Of a DNA stretch of 64,000 bases, positions 26,965-36,170 are shown in pieces. This stretch comes from Clostridia bacterium (lineage in GTDB: Bacteria; Bacillota; Clostridia; UBA1212; UBA1255), in the NCBI GenBank assembly GCA_017560765.1, contig JAFZEI010000031.1, positions 21,005 through 85,004 on the forward strand. The letters are read 5' to 3'. Position 1 is the first letter of the stretch. Each line of letters starts with the position of its first letter. A program made the position numbers and the translations under genes. Under the pieces are notes generated by a model, which was not told where the DNA came from, ran no database searches, and saw only the letters and a program-made list of their open reading frames with translations.

Positions 26965-27600
26965 GTGGCAAAAAAGAAAGAAGTAGATTTTTTTGAACTT
27001 ATGCAAGAAGAAGCAAAATTCACAAGTGAGCTTACCGTAAAATTAAAAGTTCTATTCAGTGAATTTAAAGAAAACAGCGGCATTGAAAAATTGCAAGAAA
27101 GATTAAATGAAATACACAGCATTGAGCATAAAGGTGATATAGTTCACGCAACCATAGTAAGTGAGCTGAATAAAGCCTTTATAACACCTATAGACAGAGA
27201 AGATATATTTTCTGTTGCAGAGAATATTGACAAAATGACAAATGCAATAGAAAATGTGGCATTTAGACTTTGGATGTTTAATATAAAAGAAGTAAGAGCT
27301 GATATGCATGAATTTATCGATCTTATAGGTAGTTGCTGTGACAAAATAACAGAGATTATTGCAGAATTTAAAAACTTTAAGAAGTCTAAGACTCTTACAG
27401 AGCTTATTCGCCAAGCATATGAATATGAAAATGATGGTGACAGGATTTACAGAACGGCAGTAAGAAATTTATTTGAGACAGAAAAGGATCCTATCGAAGT
27501 TCAAAAATGGAGAGAATTCTACCATGATATGGAGAAATGTTTTGATGCCTGCAGTGATCTTGCCGGTTCTGTCGAAAGGGCTGCCGTAAAAAACAGCTGA
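26965..27600 (+). CDS. DUF47/PhoU-like phosphate transport accessory protein
   Basis: The 211-residue, all-helical, charged protein (FFELMQEEAKFTSELTVKL, IHSIEHKGDIVHATIVSELNKAFITPIDREDI) is a PhoU-like four-helix DUF47 protein. These normally sit beside PiT transporters and modulate them, as here, 33 bp downstream. It starts with GTG behind AAGGAGG. The metal motif E-x2-D around EHKGD and ENDGD is visible. Confidence 0.9.
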   Translation: MAKKKEVDFFELMQEEAKFTSELTVKLKVLFSEFKENSGIEKLQERLNEIHSIEHKGDIVHATIVSELNKAFITPIDREDIFSVAENIDKMTNAIENVAFRLWMFNIKEVRADMHEFIDLIGSCCDKITEIIAEFKNFKKSKTLTELIRQAYEYENDGDRIYRTAVRNLFETEKDPIEVQKWREFYHDMEKCFDACSDLAGSVERAAVKNS

Positions 27601-27614
27601 TATGATAAAAAGTT

Positions 27615-28364
27615 ATGTTAATAGAATGCAAAAATGTCCGTTTGGCATATGAAAATCATATTGTAGCAGATAATTTGTCTTTTTCAGTGAATAAAGGTGA
27701 TTATCTTTGCATTATCGGAGAGAATGGCTCCGGCAAGACTACGCTTATGAAAGCTTTGCTCGGATTGAAAACCGTAGAGGCGGGAAGTATTTCTCATGGC
27801 GAAGGATTAAGGCAAAATGAAATTGGTTATTTACCTCAGCAGACAGGGATTCAAAAAGATTTCCCGGCATCTGTTTGGGAGGTTGTGCTTTCGGGTAGAA
27901 TTAACAGACTTGGTTTTAAACCTTTTTATTCATCAAAAGATAGAAAAATAGCAGAAGAAAATATGGCACGCCTTAATATAACAAATATTAAGGATAAATG
28001 TTACAGAGAGCTTTCCGGAGGCCAGCAACAAAGAGTTTTGCTGGCAAGAGCTTTATGTGCAACACAAAAGCTTTTGCTTTTGGATGAGCCTGTTGCAGGG
28101 CTTGATTTGCTGGCAACAGAGGAAATGTATCATATTATTTATGATTTAAACAGACAAAACGGTATAACCGTAATCATGATTACACATGATGTTGACAGAG
28201 CAGTTCGCGATGCGACACATATTTTGCATTTGCATAAAAAAGATGTGTTTTTCGGAGAAAAGTCACATTATTTGGAGTGTGATACTTGTAGGCAGTTCAA
28301 TCAAAACGAGGCAGAAAGTGGTCATGGTTGCTGTAAAAAAGGAGGGTGCCATTGTAATGGGTGA
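27615..28364 (+). CDS. Metal ABC transporter ATPase (ZnuC/AdcC-like) with Cys-rich tail
   Basis: ATPase subunit of an ABC importer for zinc or manganese. The 249 residues carry Walker A GENGSGKTT, the signature LSGGQQQR, Walker B LLLLDEP and the H-loop ITHD. The last 28 residues are unusual: CDTC, then HGCCKKGGCHC, six cysteines and two histidines, likely metal-binding. The permease gene overlaps its end by 8 nt. No solute-binding protein is present in the window. Ribosome site is weak. Confidence 0.88.
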   Translation: MLIECKNVRLAYENHIVADNLSFSVNKGDYLCIIGENGSGKTTLMKALLGLKTVEAGSISHGEGLRQNEIGYLPQQTGIQKDFPASVWEVVLSGRINRLGFKPFYSSKDRKIAEENMARLNITNIKDKCYRELSGGQQQRVLLARALCATQKLLLLDEPVAGLDLLATEEMYHIIYDLNRQNGITVIMITHDVDRAVRDATHILHLHKKDVFFGEKSHYLECDTCRQFNQNEAESGHGCCKKGGCHCNG

Positions 28365-29196
28365 ATACTTTACACTTATTATTCAGATTTTTCAGCTTCC
28401 TTTTATGATAAGAGCGTTGATTGTAGGAGTGCTTATATCTCTTTGCGCATCTCTTTTGGGCGTGAGCCTTGTTTTAAAAAGATATTCTATGATCGGAGAT
28501 GGACTTTCACACGTGGGTTTCGGCGCTTTGGCTTTAGCTGCCGCTTTTAATGTTACACCTTTATATGTAGCTATCCCCGTTGTTATTTTAACTGCATTTT
28601 TGTTGCTTCGTGTAAATGAGTCCGGTAAATTAAAAGGTGATGCGGCAGTTGCTATGATTTCCGCAAGTGCTTTAGCAATAGGCGTACTTATTGTTTCTGT
28701 ATCTGAAACAAATGTTGATCTTAACAGTTATCTTTTCGGCAGCATATATGCCATAAGCAACCAAGATATGTATTTAAGTATATGTCTTTCCGTGGCTGTA
28801 ATTTTGCTGTATCTTGTTTTTTACAACAAAATGTTTGCAGTTGTATTTGACGAAAATTTTGCAAGAGCTACGGGAGCGAAAGCTACAGCATATAATATGG
28901 TAATGGCATGTCTTACGGCGGTAACTGTGGTGGTGGGGATGCGTCTTGTAGGGTCTTTATTGATTTCAAGTCTTATAATATTTCCGGCGCTGACATCCAT
29001 GAGAATTTGTAAAACTTTTAAGAAAGTTATTATTTCGTCATCAGCCGTAGGCATTGTGTGCATAGTAGTGGGAATTATTTCATCCTTTCTGCTTGACGTG
29101 CCCGCAAGTGCTTGCATTGTGCTTATAAATCTTACAGCATATATTATCTTTACGGTAATAGGTTTTATTAAGGAAAAATATTCAAAAGAAGCATAA
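28357..29196 (+). CDS. Metal ABC transporter permease (ZnuB-like, ABC-3)
   Basis: The ATG at 28357 follows AAGGAGG and lies within the end of the ATPase gene; longer in-frame versions would overlap it heavily and are rejected. The 279-residue protein has about eight membrane segments and the ABC-3 pattern SLVLKRYSMIGDGLSHVGFGALALAAAF for coupling to the ATPase. It would form the channel for Zn2+ or Mn2+ uptake. Confidence 0.9.
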   Translation: MGEYFTLIIQIFQLPFMIRALIVGVLISLCASLLGVSLVLKRYSMIGDGLSHVGFGALALAAAFNVTPLYVAIPVVILTAFLLLRVNESGKLKGDAAVAMISASALAIGVLIVSVSETNVDLNSYLFGSIYAISNQDMYLSICLSVAVILLYLVFYNKMFAVVFDENFARATGAKATAYNMVMACLTAVTVVVGMRLVGSLLISSLIIFPALTSMRICKTFKKVIISSSAVGIVCIVVGIISSFLLDVPASACIVLINLTAYIIFTVIGFIKEKYSKEA

Positions 29197-29214
29197 AAAG
29201 AGGTTTGTGTTTTT

Positions 29215-31836
29215 ATGAAAAAAATATTATTAATTGACGGTAACAGTATATTAAACAGAGCTTTTTACGGTACTCAAAGCAGTTATTTAAAAAATGCCGA
29301 GGGTATGTATACAGGCGCACTCTTTGGCTTTATGAATATGTATCTTAAACAAATTGAGGAGCTTAGTCCTGAATATTCAGCAGTTGCTTTTGATGTGAAA
29401 GCTCCTACATTCCGTCACGAAAAGTATGCAGAATACAAAGCAGGACGTCATGCCATGCCTCAGGAGCTTGCGATGCAGTTCCCGGTTGCAAAAGAACTTA
29501 TGGATGCAATGGGCATTGCAAGACTTGAGCTTCCCGGTTATGAGGCTGATGACTTACTTGGCACTTACGCAAGGCGTGCAACAGAAGAAAATTTAAAATG
29601 TTACATCATGACAGGTGATAGAGATTCGCTTCAGCTTGTTAGCGAAAATGTACACGTGCTTCTTTGCTCCACGCAAAAGGGTAAACCACATACAGACGAG
29701 TACGATGTAGCAGCAGTTAAAGAAAAATACGGAGTATTACCCTCACAGCTTATAGATTTAAAGGCGCTTATGGGAGACTCTTCAGACAATATTCCCGGTG
29801 TCCCCGGAGTTGGTGAAAAAACTGCATCTGCACTTATATCACAATACGGTAGTCTTGATGGTGTTTATGAGAATATAGAAAGCATTACAAAGGCAGCTTT
29901 AAAAACAAAATTGTCTGATAATAAAGAGCTTGCGTATTTAAGTCAGTGGCTTGGTAAGATTGAAAGGTTTGTTCCTTGTGATATGCCAATTGAAAATATG
30001 CTCACGGGAAAAGTAAATCAAGTGTCCTTAAATGAAATGATGGATAGACTTGAATTTAAAGCAATTAAGAAAAAATTGGTAAATATGGGAATCTTACAAG
30101 AAAACCTTGTTGAGAATTTTTCTGACGAGCAGGAATCAGACGGAATGCTTTCTCTCTTTTCTGTGTTGGCAGATGGAAAAAACGAAGAAGATAAAATAAA
30201 AGAAATAAGTTGTGAAGAATTTTTGCCGAAAGTAAAAGACAGATTGTACATTTTCGTAAAAGAGTATACAGATGGATTTGCGGAGTTTGACTTATCATGC
30301 GGAGAAGAAAATGTCATATACAGGAGCAAAAAAGATATAGAACCACAAATAAAAGAGCTGTTTGAAAATCCCAACATAGGCAAAGTGATGTTTGAGGCAA
30401 AGTCTTTTGCTCTGCATCTTTTAAAACAAGACATAAAGATTAAAAATATAATTCATGATTTGTCGGTGGCTGCATATCTTTTGGATTCTACAAGGAAGTC
30501 AGATAATATTGAAGATGTGTGCAGATTTTTAACAGGTAAGCAAATGCCTTTAAATGTAAATATCTTAAAAGCAATGGCTGATTGTGCAGAAGAAAGATTA
30601 AAAGCAGATGGCATGGAAAAGCTGTATAGTGAAGTTGAAATACCGCTTATTAATGTTTTGGCAGATATAGAAAAACAAGGCTTTAGAGTGGACAGCAAGA
30701 TTCTTACTGAGCAGGGAGCAGAAATTGATGCCACAATAGAAAACGACAAGAAAGATATTTTTTCATTAAGCGGGCACGAATTTAATATTAATTCACCAAA
30801 GCAGCTTGGAACAGTTTTGTTTGAAGAATTAGGCTTAAAAACAGGCAAAAAAACAAAAAGCGGATATTCAACAGGACAGGAAGTATTGGAGTCATTAGCT
30901 TTAGAGCATCCTATAATACCACTTATAATGGAATACAGGCAAAATACGAAATTAAAATCCACTTATATAGACGGCCTTTTGAATGTTATTAATCCTGAAA
31001 CACAACGTGTTTATTCATGTTTTAACCAGACTGTAACAGCAACGGGAAGATTAAGCAGTACGGAGCCGAATTTACAGAATATTCCTGTGAGAACAGAAAT
31101 TGGAAAATTAATACGCAAGGCTTTTTTGCCTGCAGATGATAATCACATTCTTATAGATGCAGACTATTCCCAGATTGAACTGCGTGTGCTTGCTCACATG
31201 TCACAAGACGAGGCTATGTGCAAGGCATTCAAGGAAGATATGGATATACACACCATAACAGCGGCACAAGTAAACGGTATTCCGCCGGAAATGGTCACAC
31301 CCCAAATGAGGAGCAGTGCAAAAGCAGTGAATTTCGGCATAGTATATGGCATTAGTGACTTCGGGCTTGCGCGCGACTTGGGAATTTCCGTTTACGAAGC
31401 AAAAAAATACATTGCAAGCTATTTTAAACAGTATCCGGGAATTGAAGCTTTTATCAATGAACTTGTAGCTAAAGCAAAAGAAAAAGGTTATGCAGAAACA
31501 TTGCTGGGCCGCAGAAGATATTTACCGGAGCTTACTTCACCCAAATATATGATTCGCCAGTTTGGCCAGAGAGTAGCAATGAATATGCCGATACAAGGCA
31601 CAGCCGCTGACATTATTAAAATTGCAATGATTCGCACATTTGAAGCCTTGGAAAAAGGTGGATATAAGTCAAAATTGATTTTACAAGTTCACGATGAGCT
31701 TTTGATTGATGCGTTGAAAACGGAACAGCAAGCTGTTGTTGAGATTCTTACGGAATGTATGCAAAATGCTTTTGAGCTTGCGGTGCCACTTAAGGTGGAT
31801 GTTCACGCTGCAGACAGTTGGTACGAATGTAAATAA
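29215..31836 (+). CDS. polA: DNA polymerase I
   Basis: Fills gaps and removes RNA primers. The 873 residues contain the 5' nuclease domain (1-~300: LIDGNSILNRAFYG, YEADDLLGT, GDRDSLQL, GDSSDNIPGVPGVGEKTA), a degenerate proofreading domain (~310-480) in which I cannot find the DxE and DxxxD catalytic acids, and the polymerase domain with motif A DADYSQIELRVLAH, motif B RSSAKAVNFGIVYG and motif C QVHDELL. The loss of proofreading acids is common in Firmicute PolA. GAGGTTTG precedes the ATG; coaE follows 18 bp later. Confidence 0.97.
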   Translation: MKKILLIDGNSILNRAFYGTQSSYLKNAEGMYTGALFGFMNMYLKQIEELSPEYSAVAFDVKAPTFRHEKYAEYKAGRHAMPQELAMQFPVAKELMDAMGIARLELPGYEADDLLGTYARRATEENLKCYIMTGDRDSLQLVSENVHVLLCSTQKGKPHTDEYDVAAVKEKYGVLPSQLIDLKALMGDSSDNIPGVPGVGEKTASALISQYGSLDGVYENIESITKAALKTKLSDNKELAYLSQWLGKIERFVPCDMPIENMLTGKVNQVSLNEMMDRLEFKAIKKKLVNMGILQENLVENFSDEQESDGMLSLFSVLADGKNEEDKIKEISCEEFLPKVKDRLYIFVKEYTDGFAEFDLSCGEENVIYRSKKDIEPQIKELFENPNIGKVMFEAKSFALHLLKQDIKIKNIIHDLSVAAYLLDSTRKSDNIEDVCRFLTGKQMPLNVNILKAMADCAEERLKADGMEKLYSEVEIPLINVLADIEKQGFRVDSKILTEQGAEIDATIENDKKDIFSLSGHEFNINSPKQLGTVLFEELGLKTGKKTKSGYSTGQEVLESLALEHPIIPLIMEYRQNTKLKSTYIDGLLNVINPETQRVYSCFNQTVTATGRLSSTEPNLQNIPVRTEIGKLIRKAFLPADDNHILIDADYSQIELRVLAHMSQDEAMCKAFKEDMDIHTITAAQVNGIPPEMVTPQMRSSAKAVNFGIVYGISDFGLARDLGISVYEAKKYIASYFKQYPGIEAFINELVAKAKEKGYAETLLGRRRYLPELTSPKYMIRQFGQRVAMNMPIQGTAADIIKIAMIRTFEALEKGGYKSKLILQVHDELLIDALKTEQQAVVEILTECMQNAFELAVPLKVDVHAADSWYECK

Positions 31837-31853
31837 TTTATGGAGATGTTTTT

Positions 31854-32450
31854 ATGAGAGTTTTAGGTGTTACCGGCGGAACCGGTTGCGGCAAATCAGT
31901 TGTTTGCCGAATTTTAAAAGAACAAGGCGGCAAAATAATTGATGCTGACAAAATAACCAGGAAATTACAAGAGCCCGGAGAAGTTGTTTATGACGAGATT
32001 CGTGATTTTTTCGGTAGTGAAATAATATTGCCTGAGGGCGGTATTGACCGTAAAAAGCTTGGTGCAATTGTTTTTTCCGACATAGCTAAAAGACGTGCTT
32101 TGAATGATATTGTACATAGCAGAGTTTCGCAAGAAATTAAAAGAAGAATAGCAAAGTATGAAGAAGAAGGCAATATTCCGTTTGTTGTTTTGGATGTGCC
32201 GCTTCCGATAGAGGAAGGCTTTTTTGACACAGCCAATTGCATTTGGGCAGTTGTTGCGAATAATGACCTTAGAGTAGCAAGGCTTGTAAAAAGAATGGGC
32301 ATAACAGAAAAAGAAGCAGAAGCAAGAATTTATGCTCAAATGACTAATAGAGAGTACGAGGATATTGCCGATGTTACAATCCTCAATGAGGGCGATGTTT
32401 TTGAATTAAAAAGTCTCGTTTTGTATGAGCTAAAAAGATTTTTGGCATAA
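31854..32450 (+). CDS. coaE: Dephospho-CoA kinase
   Basis: Last step of coenzyme A synthesis. The 198-residue protein has the P-loop GVTGGTGCGKS, the DADKITRKL substrate loop, and DVPLPIEEGF followed by the lid region RMGITEKEAEARI. It follows polA, as in many Firmicutes, 18 bp later with GGAG 8 nt before the ATG. The ABC exporter begins 15 bp after it. Confidence 0.95.
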   Translation: MRVLGVTGGTGCGKSVVCRILKEQGGKIIDADKITRKLQEPGEVVYDEIRDFFGSEIILPEGGIDRKKLGAIVFSDIAKRRALNDIVHSRVSQEIKRRIAKYEEEGNIPFVVLDVPLPIEEGFFDTANCIWAVVANNDLRVARLVKRMGITEKEAEARIYAQMTNREYEDIADVTILNEGDVFELKSLVLYELKRFLA

Positions 32451-32464
32451 TTTAAGAGGTTTTT

Positions 32465-34189
32465 ATGAGAACAAAGAATTTAGTGAAACGTACCATGCCA
32501 TATTATAAAAAGTATTGGAAATCCATGGTTTTTGACTTGTTTTGTGCAGGCTTGACTACGATTTGCGAGCTTGTGTTACCGCTGATAATTAAGTATTTTA
32601 CAAATACAGCCATTGAAGATGTAAGTCTTTTGACAGTAAGAATAATTCTTACGCTCGGCGGCACGTATATCGCTTTGCGTATAATAGATGCGGCGGCAAA
32701 TTATTATATGGCATCTTATGGTCATATAATGGGAACAAAAATAGAAACCGATATGAGACGCGATATGTTTAATCATTTGCAAAAGCTGTCTTTCACGTAT
32801 TATGACAGCGCAAAAGTAGGACAGATAATGTCTCGTATTACAACGGATTTATTCGATATTACTGAATTTTCGCACCATTGCCCCGAAGAGTTTTTTATTG
32901 CCGGCATAAAAATTGCAGTATCATTTATTATTTTGATGAATGTAAACGTGTGGCTCACGCTTATAATGTTTGCTGTTCTGCCCCTTATGTTTGCAGTTAC
33001 GTCAAAAGTGCGCCAAAAAATGAAAGAGGCATTTCAAGAACAAAGAGCTCAGTGCGGAGAACTTAATGCTAAGGTAGAGGATAGTCTTTTGGGCATACGA
33101 GTTGTAAAATCTTTTGCTAACGAAACGATAGAAAAGGAAAAATTTGCACAGGGCAATAAATCGTTCTTTAATGTAAAAGCAAAAGCATATAAATATATGG
33201 GCGCTTTCAGCACAACCACACGAGTGTTTGACGGAATAATGTACATACTTGTAGTTATGGTAGGTGCCGTATTTATGATAAAGGGTTACATCAAACCCGG
33301 AGATTATGTTGCATACTTACTGTATGTTTCAACCTTGCTGGCTTCTGTAAGACGAATTATTGAATTTATGGAGCAATTCCAGCGCGGAATGACGGGAATT
33401 GAGCGCTTTGCAGAGATTATGGACATTAAGCCGGACATCACTGACTCGAAGGATGCACAGGCGCTTACTGATGTAAAGGGCGACATTGAATTTAAAAACG
33501 TTACTTTTGGCTACGATGAGAATTCCGTATTATCAGACATCAACCTCAAAGTAGAAAAGGGCAGCAGTGTTGCGCTTGTAGGACCTTCAGGAGGGGGCAA
33601 AACCACAATGTGCAGCTTGATACCAAGGTTTTACGAGCTTAATTCGGGCGATATTTTAATTGATGGTAAGAGTATAAAGGATATTACGCTGAAATCACTC
33701 AGAGAGAATATTGGTATTGTTCAGCAGGATGTATATTTGTTTTCAGGAAGCGTTATGGAAAACATTTCCTATGGCAAGCCCGGCGCATCTTTAGAGGAAA
33801 TTAAAAAGGCGGCGGAAATGGCAGGTGCTGCTGAGTTTATCGAAAAACTTCCGCAAGGTTATGATACGTATGTTGGAGAACGCGGTGTAAAGCTTTCGGG
33901 AGGGCAGAAGCAGCGTATCAGTATTGCGCGTGTTTTCTTGAAGAATCCGCCTATTTTGATTCTTGATGAGGCAACATCTGCTCTTGATAATGAAAGTGAA
34001 AAAATTGTTCAGGAGTCGCTGGAACGTCTGGCGAAGGGGCGCACTACTTTTACGATTGCTCACAGACTTACTACTGTGCAAAATGCGGCGGAAATATTGG
34101 TGCTTACTGCAGACGGTATTGTAGAAAGAGGGACTCATTCGGAGTTGTTGGAAAAAAAGGGAATATATTACAATTTGCACAAAAGGTAA
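32465..34189 (+). CDS. ABC exporter, MsbA/LmrA-like half transporter
   Basis: A homodimer-type ABC exporter of 574 residues. The N-terminal ~310 residues form six membrane segments; the nucleotide domain has Walker A GPSGGGKTT, signature LSGGQKQR, Walker [13 protein letters not shown] and a final H-loop IAHR. The substrate could be lipid, peptide or drug. AAGAGG precedes the ATG, and it follows coaE closely, so it shares the polA transcript. No partner ABC gene is adjacent. Confidence 0.92.
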   Translation: MRTKNLVKRTMPYYKKYWKSMVFDLFCAGLTTICELVLPLIIKYFTNTAIEDVSLLTVRIILTLGGTYIALRIIDAAANYYMASYGHIMGTKIETDMRRDMFNHLQKLSFTYYDSAKVGQIMSRITTDLFDITEFSHHCPEEFFIAGIKIAVSFIILMNVNVWLTLIMFAVLPLMFAVTSKVRQKMKEAFQEQRAQCGELNAKVEDSLLGIRVVKSFANETIEKEKFAQGNKSFFNVKAKAYKYMGAFSTTTRVFDGIMYILVVMVGAVFMIKGYIKPGDYVAYLLYVSTLLASVRRIIEFMEQFQRGMTGIERFAEIMDIKPDITDSKDAQALTDVKGDIEFKNVTFGYDENSVLSDINLKVEKGSSVALVGPSGGGKTTMCSLIPRFYELNSGDILIDGKSIKDITLKSLRENIGIVQQDVYLFSGSVMENISYGKPGASLEEIKKAAEMAGAAEFIEKLPQGYDTYVGERGVKLSGGQKQRISIARVFLKNPPILILDEATSALDNESEKIVQESLERLAKGRTTFTIAHRLTTVQNAAEILVLTADGIVERGTHSELLEKKGIYYNLHKR

Positions 34190-34209
34190 TTTTTACCGGC
34201 AAAAAATAC

Positions 34210-34238
34210 TTGCATTGAAAAGATAAATCAGTTAAAAT
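34210..34238 (+). promoter_or_regulatory. Promoter of the beta-rich surface protein gene
   Basis: TTGCAT-N17-TAAAAT, 69 bp before the ATG at 34308. Confidence 0.55.
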
Positions 34239-34307
34239 TAAGGCAGTATACTTGTAAAAGGAAATATAATATGTTATGAGTATAAAAATTTTATTGGAGG
34301 TATGGAA

Positions 34308-36008
34308 ATGAAAAAAGTAATTTCATTGGTAATCGCTATTGCGGTTATGGTATCACTTTTTGTTATCCCTGTAAGTGCTGCAGAGCAAGTTATTGATTTG
34401 TCAACTTTAGACACATACAATTTCCCTGCTGCAGGAATCAATGATGTAGTAGGATTCCACTTTGCTACAGGCGGTACATCAGGAGACAATTCTCTTGGCA
34501 CACTTGATCTTAGCGGATATAACATGATGGTTGTTACTTACAGAAACGGTGTTGCACCCGGTATAGGTGTTGCAGATATCGCTCTTGTTAACAGCGCAAA
34601 CGAGCAAGTAGGTTTGTTAGAAACTGAAGGTTCAGGCGGTTGGGGATCAGAAGCTATCGGTTACATCGATATAAGCGCAATCACATCAACAAGTGATACT
34701 TATTCATTCAAATTATTGCCCGGTGCTAATGGTTCTTGGATTACAGGTGTTAAACTTTCAACAGAATCAGGTATTTCTTCTGCTTTAACAAATGCAAATG
34801 CTATAGTAGCAGGCGAAACAAAATTAACACAAGACATTACAGGAACATTGGTTGCTTCTTCAGGCACATATGTTATCGACCTTGCAGGCTTTACATGGTC
34901 AAATTCAACAGCAGTAGCACTTAACGTAAATGGTGCTGATGTTACAGTTATTGACTCTGTTGGCGGCGGTAAAATTATCGTTACAGCAAACGATGCAATC
35001 GAAGTAAACAGCGGTAAACTTACAACTAAAGGCATTGCAGTTATTTCTGATAACAGCGGCGGAGATGCATTCTTTGTAAACGGTGGTACAACAGTAATTG
35101 AGGACTGTGATATTTATGCTAAAAAAGCAGGCATTGACGTTTCTCAAAACGGCGACAGCGCAACAATCACTGTAAAAGGCGGTACTTTTGCGGGCACATA
35201 TAGCGAAGAAGAAGTTCGTACTTCTGCTATCGAATTCAGAAATGACAATAAAGAAATTACATTGTTAGGAGATATTACATTTAAGAACAACCTTATTCTT
35301 CGCAGAAATGAAGCAACAAAAGCTTTGACAGATCTTATTACAGCAGGAACAGACAGCACAATAACATATGGTGCTGATGCGACTGTAGAAGGCTATGAAA
35401 ATTATAAAGCTAATACAATTGAGTATGCTTACACAGGTACAGGCGAGCCTGTAGATCCTTCTGATCCCACAGATCCTTCTGAGCCTTCAGATCCTTCTGA
35501 TCCCACAGATCCTTCTGAGCCCGGCACACCTGATAAAGATGTAGAAATCGATGTAAATGCTCTTCCTGATGCATCAGAGTATAAAGCAGCAGGATACGAA
35601 GATAAAGTTCTTATTGTCAACAAAGAATTATCACTCGGCACTCATAATCTTAAAGGATGCAAGAAAATAGTATTATCATACGGTGCAGACAAATCAGCTC
35701 CTCTCGGAGATCATGATGTTTATATTAAAGATGCATCAGGCAACGTAATCGGTAAAGCTCGTCTTACTGCTGCAAGCACCAACTGGGCAGGCGGCTCACA
35801 AGATGTTGCTATAGAGATTAACTCTGATTACAATGGTGAAATCTTTGTTGCAAAAGATGAATTCGGTCACCAAATTGCTGTTAGCGCAGCTAAATTGGTT
35901 TATGCTGCAGGTTCTGACGTTGCTACAGGCGATGTTATGCCTTTTGTAATTCTTATTGCAGCAGCAGCTTTTGTTGTTACAATTCTTTCTAAGAAAAGAG
36001 CTTTTTAA
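34308..36008 (+). CDS. Secreted surface protein with Asp/Pro/Ser linker and C-terminal anchor
   Basis: The ATG at 34308 is favoured because GGAGG lies 7 nt upstream; one at 34302 abuts the ribosome site. The 566 residues start with a signal peptide ending VSAAEQ. Residues about 160-360 show repeated short strands (VNGADVTVID, VNSGKLTTKG, VNGGTTVIED) typical of a beta-helix. A D/S/T-P repeat linker follows (near 382-408), then a second beta domain. The end reads VATGD, a hydrophobic segment and KKRAF, a possible degenerate sorting signal. No sortase gene is in the window. Confidence 0.85.
   Translation: MKKVISLVIAIAVMVSLFVIPVSAAEQVIDLSTLDTYNFPAAGINDVVGFHFATGGTSGDNSLGTLDLSGYNMMVVTYRNGVAPGIGVADIALVNSANEQVGLLETEGSGGWGSEAIGYIDISAITSTSDTYSFKLLPGANGSWITGVKLSTESGISSALTNANAIVAGETKLTQDITGTLVASSGTYVIDLAGFTWSNSTAVALNVNGADVTVIDSVGGGKIIVTANDAIEVNSGKLTTKGIAVISDNSGGDAFFVNGGTTVIEDCDIYAKKAGIDVSQNGDSATITVKGGTFAGTYSEEEVRTSAIEFRNDNKEITLLGDITFKNNLILRRNEATKALTDLITAGTDSTITYGADATVEGYENYKANTIEYAYTGTGEPVDPSDPTDPSEPSDPSDPTDPSEPGTPDKDVEIDVNALPDASEYKAAGYEDKVLIVNKELSLGTHNLKGCKKIVLSYGADKSAPLGDHDVYIKDASGNVIGKARLTAASTNWAGGSQDVAIEINSDYNGEIFVAKDEFGHQIAVSAAKLVYAAGSDVATGDVMPFVILIAAAAFVVTILSKKRAF
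35454..35521 (+). repeat. 36-bp tandem repeat encoding the Asp-Pro-Ser linker
   Basis: Unit GATCCTTCTGATCCCACAGA... at 35454-35489 is repeated from 35490, with the first 32 bp identical. It encodes DPSDPTDPSEP twice and is a likely site of length change by slippage. Confidence 0.85.
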
Positions 36009-36043
36009 TTAAAATAAAAGCTAAATAACATGTAGCTTATTTG

Positions 36044-36075
36044 ATACGACTCTAATCATACGATTAGGGTCGTAT
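36044..36075 (+). terminator. Terminator after the surface protein gene
   Basis: ATACGACTCTAATC-atac-GATTAGGGTCGTAT, a 14-bp stem with one wobble pair, followed by TTGTATTTT. Confidence 0.75.
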
Positions 36076-36095
36076 TTGTATTTTAGATAATTTTG

Positions 36096-36124
36096 TTGCA
36101 AATGAATTTGTTTAGAGGTATAAT
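36096..36124 (+). promoter_or_regulatory. Promoter of the 419-residue lipoprotein gene
   Basis: TTGCAA-N17-TATAAT with a perfect -10 box, 46 bp before the ATG. Confidence 0.72.
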
Positions 36125-36170
36125 CTATGTGCATGTAAAATATGCAGATTTTTTATTGAGGAGTGATTAT

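Noticed and set aside
30100..30600. Active proofreading domain in PolA
   Set aside because: The expected DxE and DxxxD acids are not present in this region.
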